Shown here: piece by piece, positions 33,476-43,700 of the stretch
How positions within the stretch are numbered: the stretch's first letter is position 1
Layout of the letters: each line of letters starts with the position of its first letter
Made by a program: the position numbers and the translations under genes
Notes under the pieces: generated by a model
What the model was told of the DNA's origin: nothing
The model's database searches: none
The model's input: the letters and a program-made list of their open reading frames with translations, nothing else
From: DBFJGL01 sp048394785
Lineage (GTDB): Bacteria > Bacillota > Clostridia > Christensenellales > CAG-917
NCBI GenBank assembly: GCA_048394785.1
Contig: DBFJGL010000028.1
Location: 1 to 55,062, forward strand
Length of the DNA stretch: 55,062 nt
Direction of reading: 5' to 3'

Positions 33476-35923
33476 TCATTGTCTTTTCATATTATACCCT
33501 TTCTTATATCTTAACGCAAACGGCATTATGCAATACGCCGCCGTAAACACCGCTCCCACAGCAAACGCCGTGCCGACGTCATACATAAACGTGAAGTACA
33601 AACCGAACAGTCTGAGCGCGTTTATAAGAAGCGCGGTGAACAGTACCGAAGACGCAACGGCTATCGCGAACGCTATAACCGCAACCATAACGTGCTGAAT
33701 AATCTCGGTGCGCAGCAGCATATTTTTGGACATACCGGCAAGCAGCAGCGTTTCGCGTTCTCTCTCTGCCGATATTCTTCCCGATATTACGGACGCGCAC
33801 GCCGCGCCGAATATAAACAGCGATACCACAACCGCGAGCACGCCTATCAAATCGAACACCGATTGCAGCGATGAGCTTTCCCACCGATATGCTTCCAACA
33901 CGTCCACGACGTAATAATTCTTTTCGGCGAACTTGGATTTAAGCGCACCGATTGCGGCGTCTATATTGCCGTCAGCAACGCAGAGCACCGTGTCGGGCTT
34001 TAATCCCAAGCCGTTATCCAGCGCGCTTCTTGATGCAATAATATAATTTCCGCCGAATAATTGGCTCGCCACAAACCCGGCGACGGTATAATCGCACTGA
34101 TTGCCGTCCGCAAAAACAGATACTTTATCGCCCGTATTTATGCCGTAAAGTTCGTGAAGCGCAATGTCAAGCACTACGGCATTGTCTCCCGACAGCAGAC
34201 TGCGCTTGATTTCATCACGCGGAGTCACATAGTCGAAATCGACCATATCTATCAAATCTTCCGAACCGAACACATTCAGCGTTTTATCGGTTTTCCCCTT
34301 ATCGGCGTTAAGCACAACGTCGGCGGTTCTCCACACAAGCTTTGTCGCGCCGTTTATCCCGTCCGTCCTGAATTCGGAAACATCCGCGTCCGACGGCACG
34401 TTGGATACGAAAATCATATTGTCGAACTCGGAAATATAAGCGTTGAATACGCTTGTCGTCAACTGCCAAGCCATAAACAGCAATATGCTTATTGTCATAC
34501 CCGCCGTAAGCATAACCGCCGAGCGCGAAAACCGCTTCTCGCGAATAACCGAAACCGCGGCGTAGCCGACAACAGCGGATGGAGATTTTTTTATCGCGCG
34601 CGCTCCCAAACCGAGCGCGGAACCCACGCATACGCAAAGGGTGAACATCGCAAGCGCGAGATTGACTGCGGACATTGCGCCTTTAAGCCCCGACAGCGTA
34701 AATTCGAGCACGACGCAAACGGTTGTGGCAAGCAATGCCGCAAGCGGAAGGGCAACTCGCGCAACAGTCCTTTTTTCGGTTGCGAGCTGATTTTCTCTTA
34801 CGCTGTCTCCGAACGCTTTGACGAGAGGTATCATACCTGCCGCCACAGTAATTGCCGCGCCGAGCACCGCCGCGCCTATGAGTTTTGCCGCGCTTACCGA
34901 GAAGGAGAATACTGCCCCCAAAGTCAGCTTTATGAGCGCGTAAAATACTCCGCTTGCAAGCGCGAGTCCTATAATCGCACCCAAGACGGCAAGTATGGCG
35001 TTTTCAATGACAAACACCCCGAAAATCTGCTTTCTCGACGCGCCGACAACGCTCAGCTTGGAAATATAGTTTACTCTGTCGCGGCTGCCGATCATAAACA
35101 GCATAATGACGGACGCAAGCGCGAGGAATACTACCGCCGCCCCCGAAATCACGATAGGCGCGGTAAGTCCGTTGACCTGTTCTTGTATGTATGAATCGTC
35201 TTTCGACGGCTCTACCAACATATTTTCGTATTCGGGTATTTGTTTTATTTGTCCGATAATGGCGTTTATATCCGCGCCCGTTTCGGCTTTAATGTAAATT
35301 TCGTTATACACGCGCGCTTGAAAGCCGTCCAAAAACGAGGATACCTGTTTCACCCCTCCGATAATGACAAAGGGACTGTCGTCAAGAAAATATCCGTTGT
35401 TTTCGGCAATTACGCCGACGTAAAAGTGCACCATATTGCCCGAATCTCCCAGCGAAAGCCTTATTTCGTCGTCCACGGACAACCCGTAATGCTTTGCCGC
35501 CGCTTCCGACACCGCTACCCTGTCAGCGCTGAAATTCTGACTGCCCTCTTTGATATACCCCAAATCGCCGTCCACGACTTCTATCTTGTTTAGCAAGTCT
35601 ATCTTTGCGCTGTCGAAACCTCGCACCCTGACGTATTCGCCGTTGTAAAGCGCGTACAGTGAAAGCACGGGAGAATAAAATTCAACGCCCTCGACATGTT
35701 CAAGCTTATCGCCTATTATACGGTCGCTGTCGCTGTCGTACGTCACGATAACGTCGCTGTTGCCGGCGTCTGCCGTTTCCACGCCAAGAATATACGAGTA
35801 TACGGCGTCGCTGACGGACAGCATAGAGAATATCATTGCCACAGCCACGGCAACGGCAAACACCGTTGCACACGCGCGCAACGGTTTTGACGTGATATTC
35901 CTGAGTGCCAGCTTAAAAATCAT
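33476..35923 (-). CDS. FtsX-type ABC transporter permease, two FtsX domains
   Basis: The 815-residue protein has an N-terminal helix (about 10-35), an extracellular domain of about 220 residues, a first FtsX block (about 255-375), two further helices (about 395-445), a helix (about 470-490), a second extracellular domain of about 210 residues and a final FtsX block (about 700-805). This is the ten-helix layout of LolC/YbbP/BceB-like exporters, which act mechanically on lipoproteins, peptides or lipids outside the membrane. Substrate unknown. The start overlaps the ATPase stop by 4 bases (ATGA), so both form one complex. No periplasmic adaptor (HlyD-like) is nearby. Confidence 0.93.
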   Translation of the reverse strand: MIFKLALRNITSKPLRACATVFAVAVAVAMIFSMLSVSDAVYSYILGVETADAGNSDVIVTYDSDSDRIIGDKLEHVEGVEFYSPVLSLYALYNGEYVRVRGFDSAKIDLLNKIEVVDGDLGYIKEGSQNFSADRVAVSEAAAKHYGLSVDDEIRLSLGDSGNMVHFYVGVIAENNGYFLDDSPFVIIGGVKQVSSFLDGFQARVYNEIYIKAETGADINAIIGQIKQIPEYENMLVEPSKDDSYIQEQVNGLTAPIVISGAAVVFLALASVIMLFMIGSRDRVNYISKLSVVGASRKQIFGVFVIENAILAVLGAIIGLALASGVFYALIKLTLGAVFSFSVSAAKLIGAAVLGAAITVAAGMIPLVKAFGDSVRENQLATEKRTVARVALPLAALLATTVCVVLEFTLSGLKGAMSAVNLALAMFTLCVCVGSALGLGARAIKKSPSAVVGYAAVSVIREKRFSRSAVMLTAGMTISILLFMAWQLTTSVFNAYISEFDNMIFVSNVPSDADVSEFRTDGINGATKLVWRTADVVLNADKGKTDKTLNVFGSEDLIDMVDFDYVTPRDEIKRSLLSGDNAVVLDIALHELYGINTGDKVSVFADGNQCDYTVAGFVASQLFGGNYIIASRSALDNGLGLKPDTVLCVADGNIDAAIGALKSKFAEKNYYVVDVLEAYRWESSSLQSVFDLIGVLAVVVSLFIFGAACASVISGRISAERERETLLLAGMSKNMLLRTEIIQHVMVAVIAFAIAVASSVLFTALLINALRLFGLYFTFMYDVGTAFAVGAVFTAAYCIMPFALRYKKGYNMKRQ

Positions 35924-36606
35924 AAATCGGTGGCTCTGACTACTCCGTCCTCCATAAGAACGGCTCTGCTTGCGTAAGCGGCGTGCGCCGCCGAGTGAGT
36001 GACCATTACAAGCGCGACGCCCTTGTCCTCGTTAATACTCCGTAAAAGCTCCATAACCTGCCTGCCGCGCTCCTTATCGAGACTGCCGGTAGGTTCGTCG
36101 AGGAAGATTATTTCGGGCGACGTAACCAATGCGCGCGCAATCGCAACGCGCTGCTGCTCGCCGCCGCTCAACTCCTTCGGAAAATTTTTCAATCTGTCCG
36201 AAATGCCCAGATATTCCGCAATTTCCGCGATTTTCGGCTCCGCGTCCTTCTTTTTTACGCCGCCGAGCGACAGCGGAAGCATAATGTTTTCCATCGCGGT
36301 AAGGTTGGGGACAAGATTGTCAAATTGATAAACAAACGAAAACCGCGTCCGCCTTAACGCCGCGAGTTCGTCGTCTTTAAGCGACGACAGCGACTTGCCG
36401 AACATCTCCACGTCGCCATCCGTCGGCTTATCTATGCCTGCGAGTATATAGAGGAAGGTAGACTTACCCGAACCGGACTCGCCTACTATCGCCACAAACT
36501 CGCCTGCGCCGAGCTGAAAATCGATGCCGCGGAGCACGTCCGTCACGACTTCGCCAGTGCCGAAGGATTTTTTTATCGAATGCGCATTCAAAACGATATT
36601 TTCCAT
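35920..36606 (-). CDS. ABC transporter ATPase, LolD/MacB type
   Basis: The 228-residue product has Walker A GESGSGKST, the Q-loop at VYQFDNLVPNLTAMEN, the signature LSGGEQQRVAIARAL, Walker B IIFLDEPTGSLD and the H-loop MVTHSAAHAAYA. The EPTGSLD variant is typical of LolD/FtsE/MacB partners of FtsX permeases. The ATG at 36606 (MENIVLNAHSIKKSFG) is supported by GAGGT about 4 nt upstream; the 30 codons before it cross the promoter. Confidence 0.95.
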   Translation of the reverse strand: MENIVLNAHSIKKSFGTGEVVTDVLRGIDFQLGAGEFVAIVGESGSGKSTFLYILAGIDKPTDGDVEMFGKSLSSLKDDELAALRRTRFSFVYQFDNLVPNLTAMENIMLPLSLGGVKKKDAEPKIAEIAEYLGISDRLKNFPKELSGGEQQRVAIARALVTSPEIIFLDEPTGSLDKERGRQVMELLRSINEDKGVALVMVTHSAAHAAYASRAVLMEDGVVRATDL

Positions 36607-36621
36607 AGTTACCTCGATAAA

Positions 36622-36650
36622 ATTATACCATAAGCAACGCCGCCGCTCAA
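36622..36650 (-). promoter_or_regulatory. Promoter of the FtsX-type ABC operon
   Basis: The minus strand has TTGAGC (36645-36650), 17 nt, TATAAT (36622-36627); the leader of about 8 nt after initiation still holds the GAGGT of the ATPase gene. Confidence 0.6.
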
Positions 36651-36739
36651 TAGCTAACCCGAATGTAATATACATTAAACGAAAATATGTGGACAATTTG
36701 CAAAAAGTCGGCGCAAAATCGCGCGTTTGTACGCATACG

Positions 36740-37345
36740 TTACTTAAACGTGCACCCGCAATAAGTCTGTCGGTAGACGCCGAGCCGTTTGCTCAACTGT
36801 ACCGAGCGCAAAAACCCGTCCTCTTTCTTAAAATCGGAGGATAAATATTCCACACCGTACTCCTCTGCGATGCGCGCCCCGTCGGCATTTATCAACGGCG
36901 CGTTTTTATGCGGACTTACGGTAAGCGTCGTAGCAAAACAATCGTAAACGTCGGCATTGACTTTAAGATAACGCGCGGTGCCTTCGAGGCGCAAATCTAT
37001 GCACTTCACGCAACGCGCACCGCCCTCGGGCGCACTTTCAAGCCCTTTTACCTCGGCAAAATAAAGTTCTTGACCGAAATCCGGCACAATAAGTTTGAAA
37101 TTTTTGCAGCCGTCATATTCGCCGACAAGCCGTTTTATCGCGTCCAACCGCTTTTCCCACTCAGCCTCGGGCATTATATTTGGATTATAATAAAACAAAG
37201 TGACGTCGAACGCATCCTTGATTTTATCTACAACGCCGCAAAGACAGGGCGCGCAGCAGACGTGAAGAAGCAGGCGGGTTTTAACGCCCGTCGCGAGATA
37301 TTCTCGGATTGCTCCGTCTATACCGCACGCTTCGCTTGATTTCAT
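36740..37345 (-). CDS. queH: Epoxyqueuosine reductase QueH
   Basis: It reduces epoxyqueuosine to queuosine in the anticodon of tRNAs with GUN, using an Fe-S cluster and a second metal (QueH, formerly DUF208, replaces the cobalamin enzyme QueG in many anaerobes). The 201 residues include HVCCAPC (28-34), GARCVKC (C112, C115), DLRLEGTA and the C-terminal CGC (C196, C198). The ATG at 37345 is the best start, but no Shine-Dalgarno is seen; a TTG nine codons upstream exists inside the promoter. A strong promoter ends 6 nt before this ATG. Confidence 0.93.
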   Translation of the reverse strand: MKSSEACGIDGAIREYLATGVKTRLLLHVCCAPCLCGVVDKIKDAFDVTLFYYNPNIMPEAEWEKRLDAIKRLVGEYDGCKNFKLIVPDFGQELYFAEVKGLESAPEGGARCVKCIDLRLEGTARYLKVNADVYDCFATTLTVSPHKNAPLINADGARIAEEYGVEYLSSDFKKEDGFLRSVQLSKRLGVYRQTYCGCTFK

Positions 37346-37351
37346 ATCGGT

Positions 37352-37380
37352 ATTATAACATATTTTCCTCAATTTAACAA
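37352..37380 (-). promoter_or_regulatory. queH promoter; predicted leaderless start
   Basis: The minus strand has TTGTTA (37375-37380), 17 nt, TATAAT (37352-37357), 6 nt, ATG (37345). This places the transcription start at the A of the start codon. Confidence 0.6.
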
Positions 37381-37773
37381 ACCGCAGACTACGTCGGTCG
37401 CGTCAAGTTTCTCGGCGTGAAATCAATAACTTTTGTTTTCTTAATCAATACCGTTATATTCCGCATCTTTACCGTCCGACTCAACGCCGTATAACCGTCT
37501 GAAGTTTTCTTATCGGAAGTTGCTATGTTTTAGCCGCCTATTTCACCTTTCGGATTATTTTCTCTGCTATTAAGCGCTTGCAAATTAAATGCTCCCGAAA
37601 GTGTTTTCCGACCGTATGTCTTCTAAATGCAACGGGTTCTGCCAACGCAGAACCCGTATTTGATTGTACCTGTCTGTTGCGCCCATGGTTTACGCTCGCA
37701 TAAACTATCGGCTCAACTTTCCTTAATAATTCATACTCCCCGGTGACGGACTGTTCCCGTCGCGCCGAATGCT
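37381..37773. other. Intergenic region between queH and the giant surface-protein gene
   Basis: About 390 bases with the terminator at 37632-37657. No RNA gene or supported ORF recognised in the rest. Confidence 0.5.
37632..37657 (-). terminator. Hairpin after the giant gene
   Basis: A perfect 11-bp stem (ACGGGTTCTGC/GCAGAACCCGT) with loop CAAC. The following T-stretch is weak, so termination is probable rather than certain. It lies about 115 bases after the stop codon at 37774. Confidence 0.55.
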
Positions 37774-40700
37774 TTACGCCTTTTTCCTGCGTCTGACTGC
37801 GGCAACGATAATCACCACAACAAGCACCGCCGCAAGCGTGCAGCCGACCGAGATAGCCGCAATCTGCCATACGGGAGTCGTTTCGGGAATATAACCCGTG
37901 AAAATCAGGTTGTCGACGTAATCGGTTTCGTATACGAGGTACCCGTCCTGAACCGAGTAATTAGTCAATTCCTTCAACGTGCCGTCCTTAGCGACCGCAT
38001 ATACGGTAATTCCGTTGAGTGCGCCCATGCCGTCGGGAATGGCAATCTTCATCTGAACGGTACCCGTGGCGTTTGTGGGTTTGCCGTTCTGCAACAGTTT
38101 GACCTCCACGATGCCCATAACGTCCTTATCGCCGATTTCGGTGCGCTGAGTGATGGTATTCCAATAAGCATTGTCGTACGCGATGCCGCTGTTGCGTGGC
38201 ATTTCGCGATAAGTTATGCCGTCCCAGAGGACGAGGTCGCCGTCGGGATCGGATACCGAAGCGGAGTCGTCGTCGGAAGTCAACACCTTTGCGCCTACCG
38301 TTACCTCGCCCTTTGCTAACTTGGCTGTTTCGGTCGTGAAGGTAAAGTTGCTTGCCTTCTTGCCGTCGGAGGACACAAACTCTATGCGATAGTTATATTT
38401 GCCCACGCTTTCGATTTTGTCGATGATATTCGTCTGCCCGTCATAGCTGTTAAGACGTGTGAACACGGTCTTAATCTGCGGCAGATCGGCATCGGTGAAA
38501 CCGAGCGCAAGCGCTTCTTTACTCGCCTTTATGCTTGCTTCGATGCTCGTAATGCCCTCGTCGGTCAATTCAAGCTTTGTGTTGCCGACGGTAAGGTCGA
38601 CGGTCGCGGGCATAATCACGCAGGACACGCGCGCCGTTTCGCTTACAAAATTACTGCCGTTAGGTGCGGTATAAATGATTTCTACCGCGTATTCGCCTGC
38701 GTCGACCAACTTGACGTCGTCGTCGAGATACGTCCAACCGCCGGCCGTCTTTTGCAGATATTTGATGCTGATTGCGCCTTCTTGCTCTTTGACCTCGGCG
38801 GCAAACGACGGATTGTTGAAGCGAATATCGTCAAATGTGAAGGAATAACCCTCTGCGTCTTTCGTGTACTGCAACGTAGTATTTTCGCCGCCCATACCGA
38901 GAGTCGCCTTTGTGACGTCCATATAAATCCAGCTGTTTCCGTCAGGATTGCTGTTATAGGTCATATAATCGTATTCTCCCGCCTTGCGGTCGACGGTGAA
39001 CGACATTCTGTAATAACCCACGGTCTTGATGTCGTCGACTTTCTCCCATTTATCCTCGGTGCCCTTATCTTCATCTGCCAATTCGGTACGCTTCTCGTAA
39101 GTGAAGCCGACGGTATCGGTGGGATACACGCCCGAGATTATCGCATATTTGCCGGTATCTTCGCCGTCATAAGTATGCTCGACGCTATCATTGTGCAGAA
39201 TGTTTTTGATTGTGGGTTTGACAACCGTCAGTATGCCGTCCTTTGCCGCGAGCAACGCCTGCACCTCTTCGTCGGAGTTGACGTTGTCAACGTCGTTTGC
39301 GGCTACCAACGCTCCGTTTGCAGGCGCGGGCTTGACGTTGTAGAGCAGCTCAACCGTATAGTTTGCGAGCGTCACTCCCGTGATGTCCGCGATATACGCA
39401 TAGAAACTGCCCCCTTCGAGTTCTTCCGAGGGAATAAGTCCGTCGAAACCGACTTCGGTTACCGTCCAGCCGCCGTCTGCGGATTTATCCATTCTCACAA
39501 GCTTGTAAGTCGGCTTTACGTTGAACAGATTGATATTTTCGCCGTTAACGAAACCGCTGTACTGCAACACTATGCCGAGTTTGGACAAATCGCCTTCGAA
39601 ATACTCGACGGTATATTCGTTATCCACCCAAACTCTGAGAGTTGTCGGAACGACGGTAAGAATTGCGTCGGCGGTTACGGACACGAACTTCCAGTTGGAG
39701 GCACTGCCGCCCTGCATCTCAATCGGGAACGTCTTGCCGACGGTGCTGTAATTGCTGTATCCGATGGCTTTGCCGATGGGATAAGTAAATTCGCCGAACA
39801 GCTTGACGTAAAGCGCATTAAGCAACGCCGCTTCCGTCGGGCGGTTGTCCTTATTGTAAGTCGAATTTACGCTCATCGCATTGTTTGCGGAGTCAAAATC
39901 GTAATATGCCGCAACTCTGCTTTGGTCTTTCCCGAAGCCGAACGTATCGAGATAATCTCTTACGGTCATATACGAGCCGAGCTCGCCGTCCGCGCCTGTC
40001 ACAACCTTGATTTCTCTCGCGCTGTCTGCAAGTCCCTTATACGCATAAGTCAAAGTGCCGTAACTGTTCTTCGTCGTACCGTACGGCACGCTTTCGCCCT
40101 TAATGGTCACGTCAATCTGCGCGGCGTTGATTCTGCCCGTAAGATAGCTTTGCGCTCCTTCGATGTTATAGTTATCCGCAACGGAGTTTACGCCTACCTC
40201 AGGCGGAGTGATTGTAAAGATAACGCGTCTGTTGCCGACCTGCGTGTCTTCGAACACGGCATTGACGGAATCCGCGGTTATAATATCGTTGATGTTATCG
40301 CCTGCGGCAAGACCGCTCTTTACGGTTATCGCATAGTCCGTACCCAACACGCCGTAGAACTTCTCGGTGCTGTCGTAGCCCTTCGTAAACGCGTCGGCTT
40401 TGAGTTTGGTAACTTCGAGTTTGATGTTTCTGCGCTCGATTTTGCCTACCGCATACGCGTAGTAATTGACGGACGTATCGAACTCATTTGCCGTCAACGA
40501 CTCGTGCGGGAACTCCTCGCTCAACGCGTAAACGTATTCGCTATTGTAATAATAGAGACCGAGCACGTAGTCGCCGTACGCGTCCGTCAACTCGTCGTCC
40601 GTCACGTAATAAGACGACTCAGGCAGGTTGAGCTCATAGTTAATGATGTTGTCCGCGCTTTCGTTTCTGATGGTCAGACCGAACAAAGTGGCTTCTTTCG

Positions 40701-43700
40701 CGGTAACTTCGCCGTTTTCGTCGTACGCGACGTTCTTATCGACGTAATTGACCTGCTGTGCCGCCAGCGTATGAGCCTTTTCCTGTCCGCGGATAAACGA
40801 ACCGTCCTTATATTCGACGTCCTTTATGGGGTTGGTGATTTTGACGTCTACGGACGGAGTGCCGTCATACGTTTTGGAATTGACGCTCGCGCCTGTGATT
40901 TCGACCTGACGTTTCGTTATGGTGCCCTTTCCTACTATATCCAGCAAAGTACGTTTGAAATCATAGTTTGCCGCAAAGTCGGAATAAGGAGTACCGTCGC
41001 CGAGCGTAACGGCTGTGACGTTTTCTGCGTTGACGACTTCGCTTATTCTCAGCGACACGTCTTTATTCTCGGCCGCGTTTGCACTGCCCTTGTATTTGCC
41101 TTCCAACTTGACGTTGATTCTGGCAATGTCCTGTTCGGGAATGCCGAGCAAGTCCACTTTGAGTTCGGCGTTTGCGGTGGTGGTGCCGTCATATTGTTTG
41201 GACAGAGTTTCCTCTTTGACAATATCGTTGCGTTCTATATCTATCACGAAACGGTTGAGCGGCGCGATTGCGGCAATGCTGTAAGTCGCAACGCCTGTTT
41301 CTATGCCGCCGATATGCAAGCCGTCCTGTCCTTTGCCCGTAAACAGCGCATAGTTTGAGAAAATTGTATTATCCTCACATTGCAATAACAGACCTTCGAT
41401 TAAAATATCGTGCAGCGCAACGTTTCCGTCCTCGTCGAACACGACGTAGGGGAACACCACTCCGTCCTTGGAATATTTGATGACAAGTTTGTCAAGGTCA
41501 ACGGAAATCCGGTCGAGTTCCGCCTTCAACTCATCGTTCACCTTGCCGTCTGCGGTAACGGTGCCGCCCACGGTAATATCGTTATCCGTGCCGCCGCTGA
41601 TATATGCATTCTCACTGCCGTCGTACGCGTTATTCTCGTCAAACTGCATATCGGGCATAAGCATAGCCTTGGTTATGTTGACTTTAAGCTCGGTAGTGAT
41701 GTCGTCAAGCGATATCGAATAGTTTGCATTTTCGGACTGAACGGCGGATATTGTAACTGCCTTATCGTTTCCGACGTTCTTATCGTTCGCATTTGCGGTG
41801 AATATAAGATTGACCGTGTCGCCGCTTACGACAAAGCCGTCTTTGAACGAGTAAAGAATATCGATAACGTCTGTCGCGTTATACGCTCTGTCCGCCGCCG
41901 CAAATTCATTGAAGCTGTCTTTCGTTATGACTTTTTGTTCAATCTTGGCGCCGAGGTTGGTTATTCTGACTCTGTAACCGCCGTCTTCCGGTGTTACTGT
42001 GATGTCGGCATCGTCGCTTTCCAAATGTGCGCTTGCGGTGTCGAGCTCGAAGAACAGTTCAACGTACGAAATTGTCGTAGAGAGAATTGCGTCCTTGACG
42101 TCTGCAAACGCTTTGAGCACTTTGAGTTGTTCCGCAAGGTTTGCAATATCGGAGCCGGGCGCAATGCTTATGCCGTTTGCAAACGAAGTATTGCCGTCGT
42201 AAACCTTGCTTGCGATAAAGTCGCTCTTTTCCAACTTGCCGTTAGTGAACTCCCAAATCTGAATATTGGTGGTGCCGTCGGGAAGCTTGTAGATAGTGAC
42301 GGAAGCCGCTGTGCTTTCGCCGTTTACCGTAAGCGTATAGTTGATTGCATCATTTTTCGTATCGATATAAATAAGCTCAAAGTTCGTAAACGTAATACTT
42401 CTGTCGCCGACTTCCACACTGTCGTATGCGGCGTTCGCCGTAAGTTTGACGGGGTCGTTATTGACGATGCCCGTGAGGCGCGCAATTAACTCGGTATCTT
42501 TATAATACACGTCGGTTTTGCCGTCATAGTACTTGCTCTTGCCGATGAAATCGCCCGTCTTCACGTCAATCGTACGGGGAGTAATGAAGCAGTACGCCGT
42601 CTTGGTAACAGTCTCGTTTACAGTCACGGTATAGTTTGCTTCGTTGGAGCGGAAAGTCTTAAACACGCTTGCGGCATAATAATCGCCGCTGCCGTCGTTG
42701 ACCGCGCCGCTGCCGTCGACAGTAACCGTATCGTACTGATTGCTCCAACGCAGGAACTTGCCGTCCTTATTGAACACGGCACGTGCGAACTGACCTTCCA
42801 CCTTCGCCGCCGCGTCGCCCACGACGTTCATATTATACTTTTCGGGGGTGACATTATCGTCGAACTTGGCGGTGAAGCCGATTGTAGGCATATTGCCGTA
42901 AACCGTAGACACTTTAAGTTCGGGACAGACCGTGATATTAAGCGGATTGATTGCAATCTGCACGGACACGTCACTGTCTATTACTTTAGTATTATTAATA
43001 TACTTAAAAGTAATATTAACAATATATGTACCCATCTTGTCGAGTGCGGGAGCGTTAAGGGGCATTATCCATTCCGTTATGGTGAAATCGGAAAACTCGC
43101 CGTTGATAATCTCGAAATATTCTTCGAATTTTTCTGCGGTGTCGTCGATTTTGTTAAGGAACTCGATAATTGCGGCTTCGGTATTCTTCAAACCGAAATC
43201 GAACGCCAACGCCTGTTTGTTGGTGACGGTCACCTTGATTGCAAGCTTGATTTGATAAGAAGCCGTCGAGCCTGCCTGCTCGCCCTCTATCGTCACGTCG
43301 ACGAACTCTCCCTTGCCGGGGGCGGTTACGCTGTAAGTCCAATAGACTTCCTCACCTTCGGTTTTTACTCCGTCCGCAAGTTTAAGCACACCGATATACT
43401 GCGCGTACGACGCGTCTTCCGCGCTGAGTTTATACGCGATATTGGCGTTTGCCGCGGCGGTTTCGAGGTCGCTCTCGGCTGCGATGACTTTATATTGTCC
43501 GTCGATTACGCTGACCTTAATCTGTTTATTGTTTATGGTAAGACCGATAACCGTTCCGTTCTCGTTCGTTACGTATCCGTCTTTCGTGTTCTTGAACTTG
43601 ACGGTATAGTTTTCATTCAGGTCGAACAGCGAAGTATCGTCAAGGTAAGCATAAAGCGTGCCGCTTCCGTCCTCGCCGCTCTCGCGCATAATGACCTGTC

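Noticed and set aside
38752..41358. 868-codon open frame antisense to the giant gene
   Set aside because: It mirrors the third-base bias of the sense gene, has no Shine-Dalgarno, and has a composition (Arg/Val/Phe-rich) typical of antisense frames. The sense strand has clear repeat domains.
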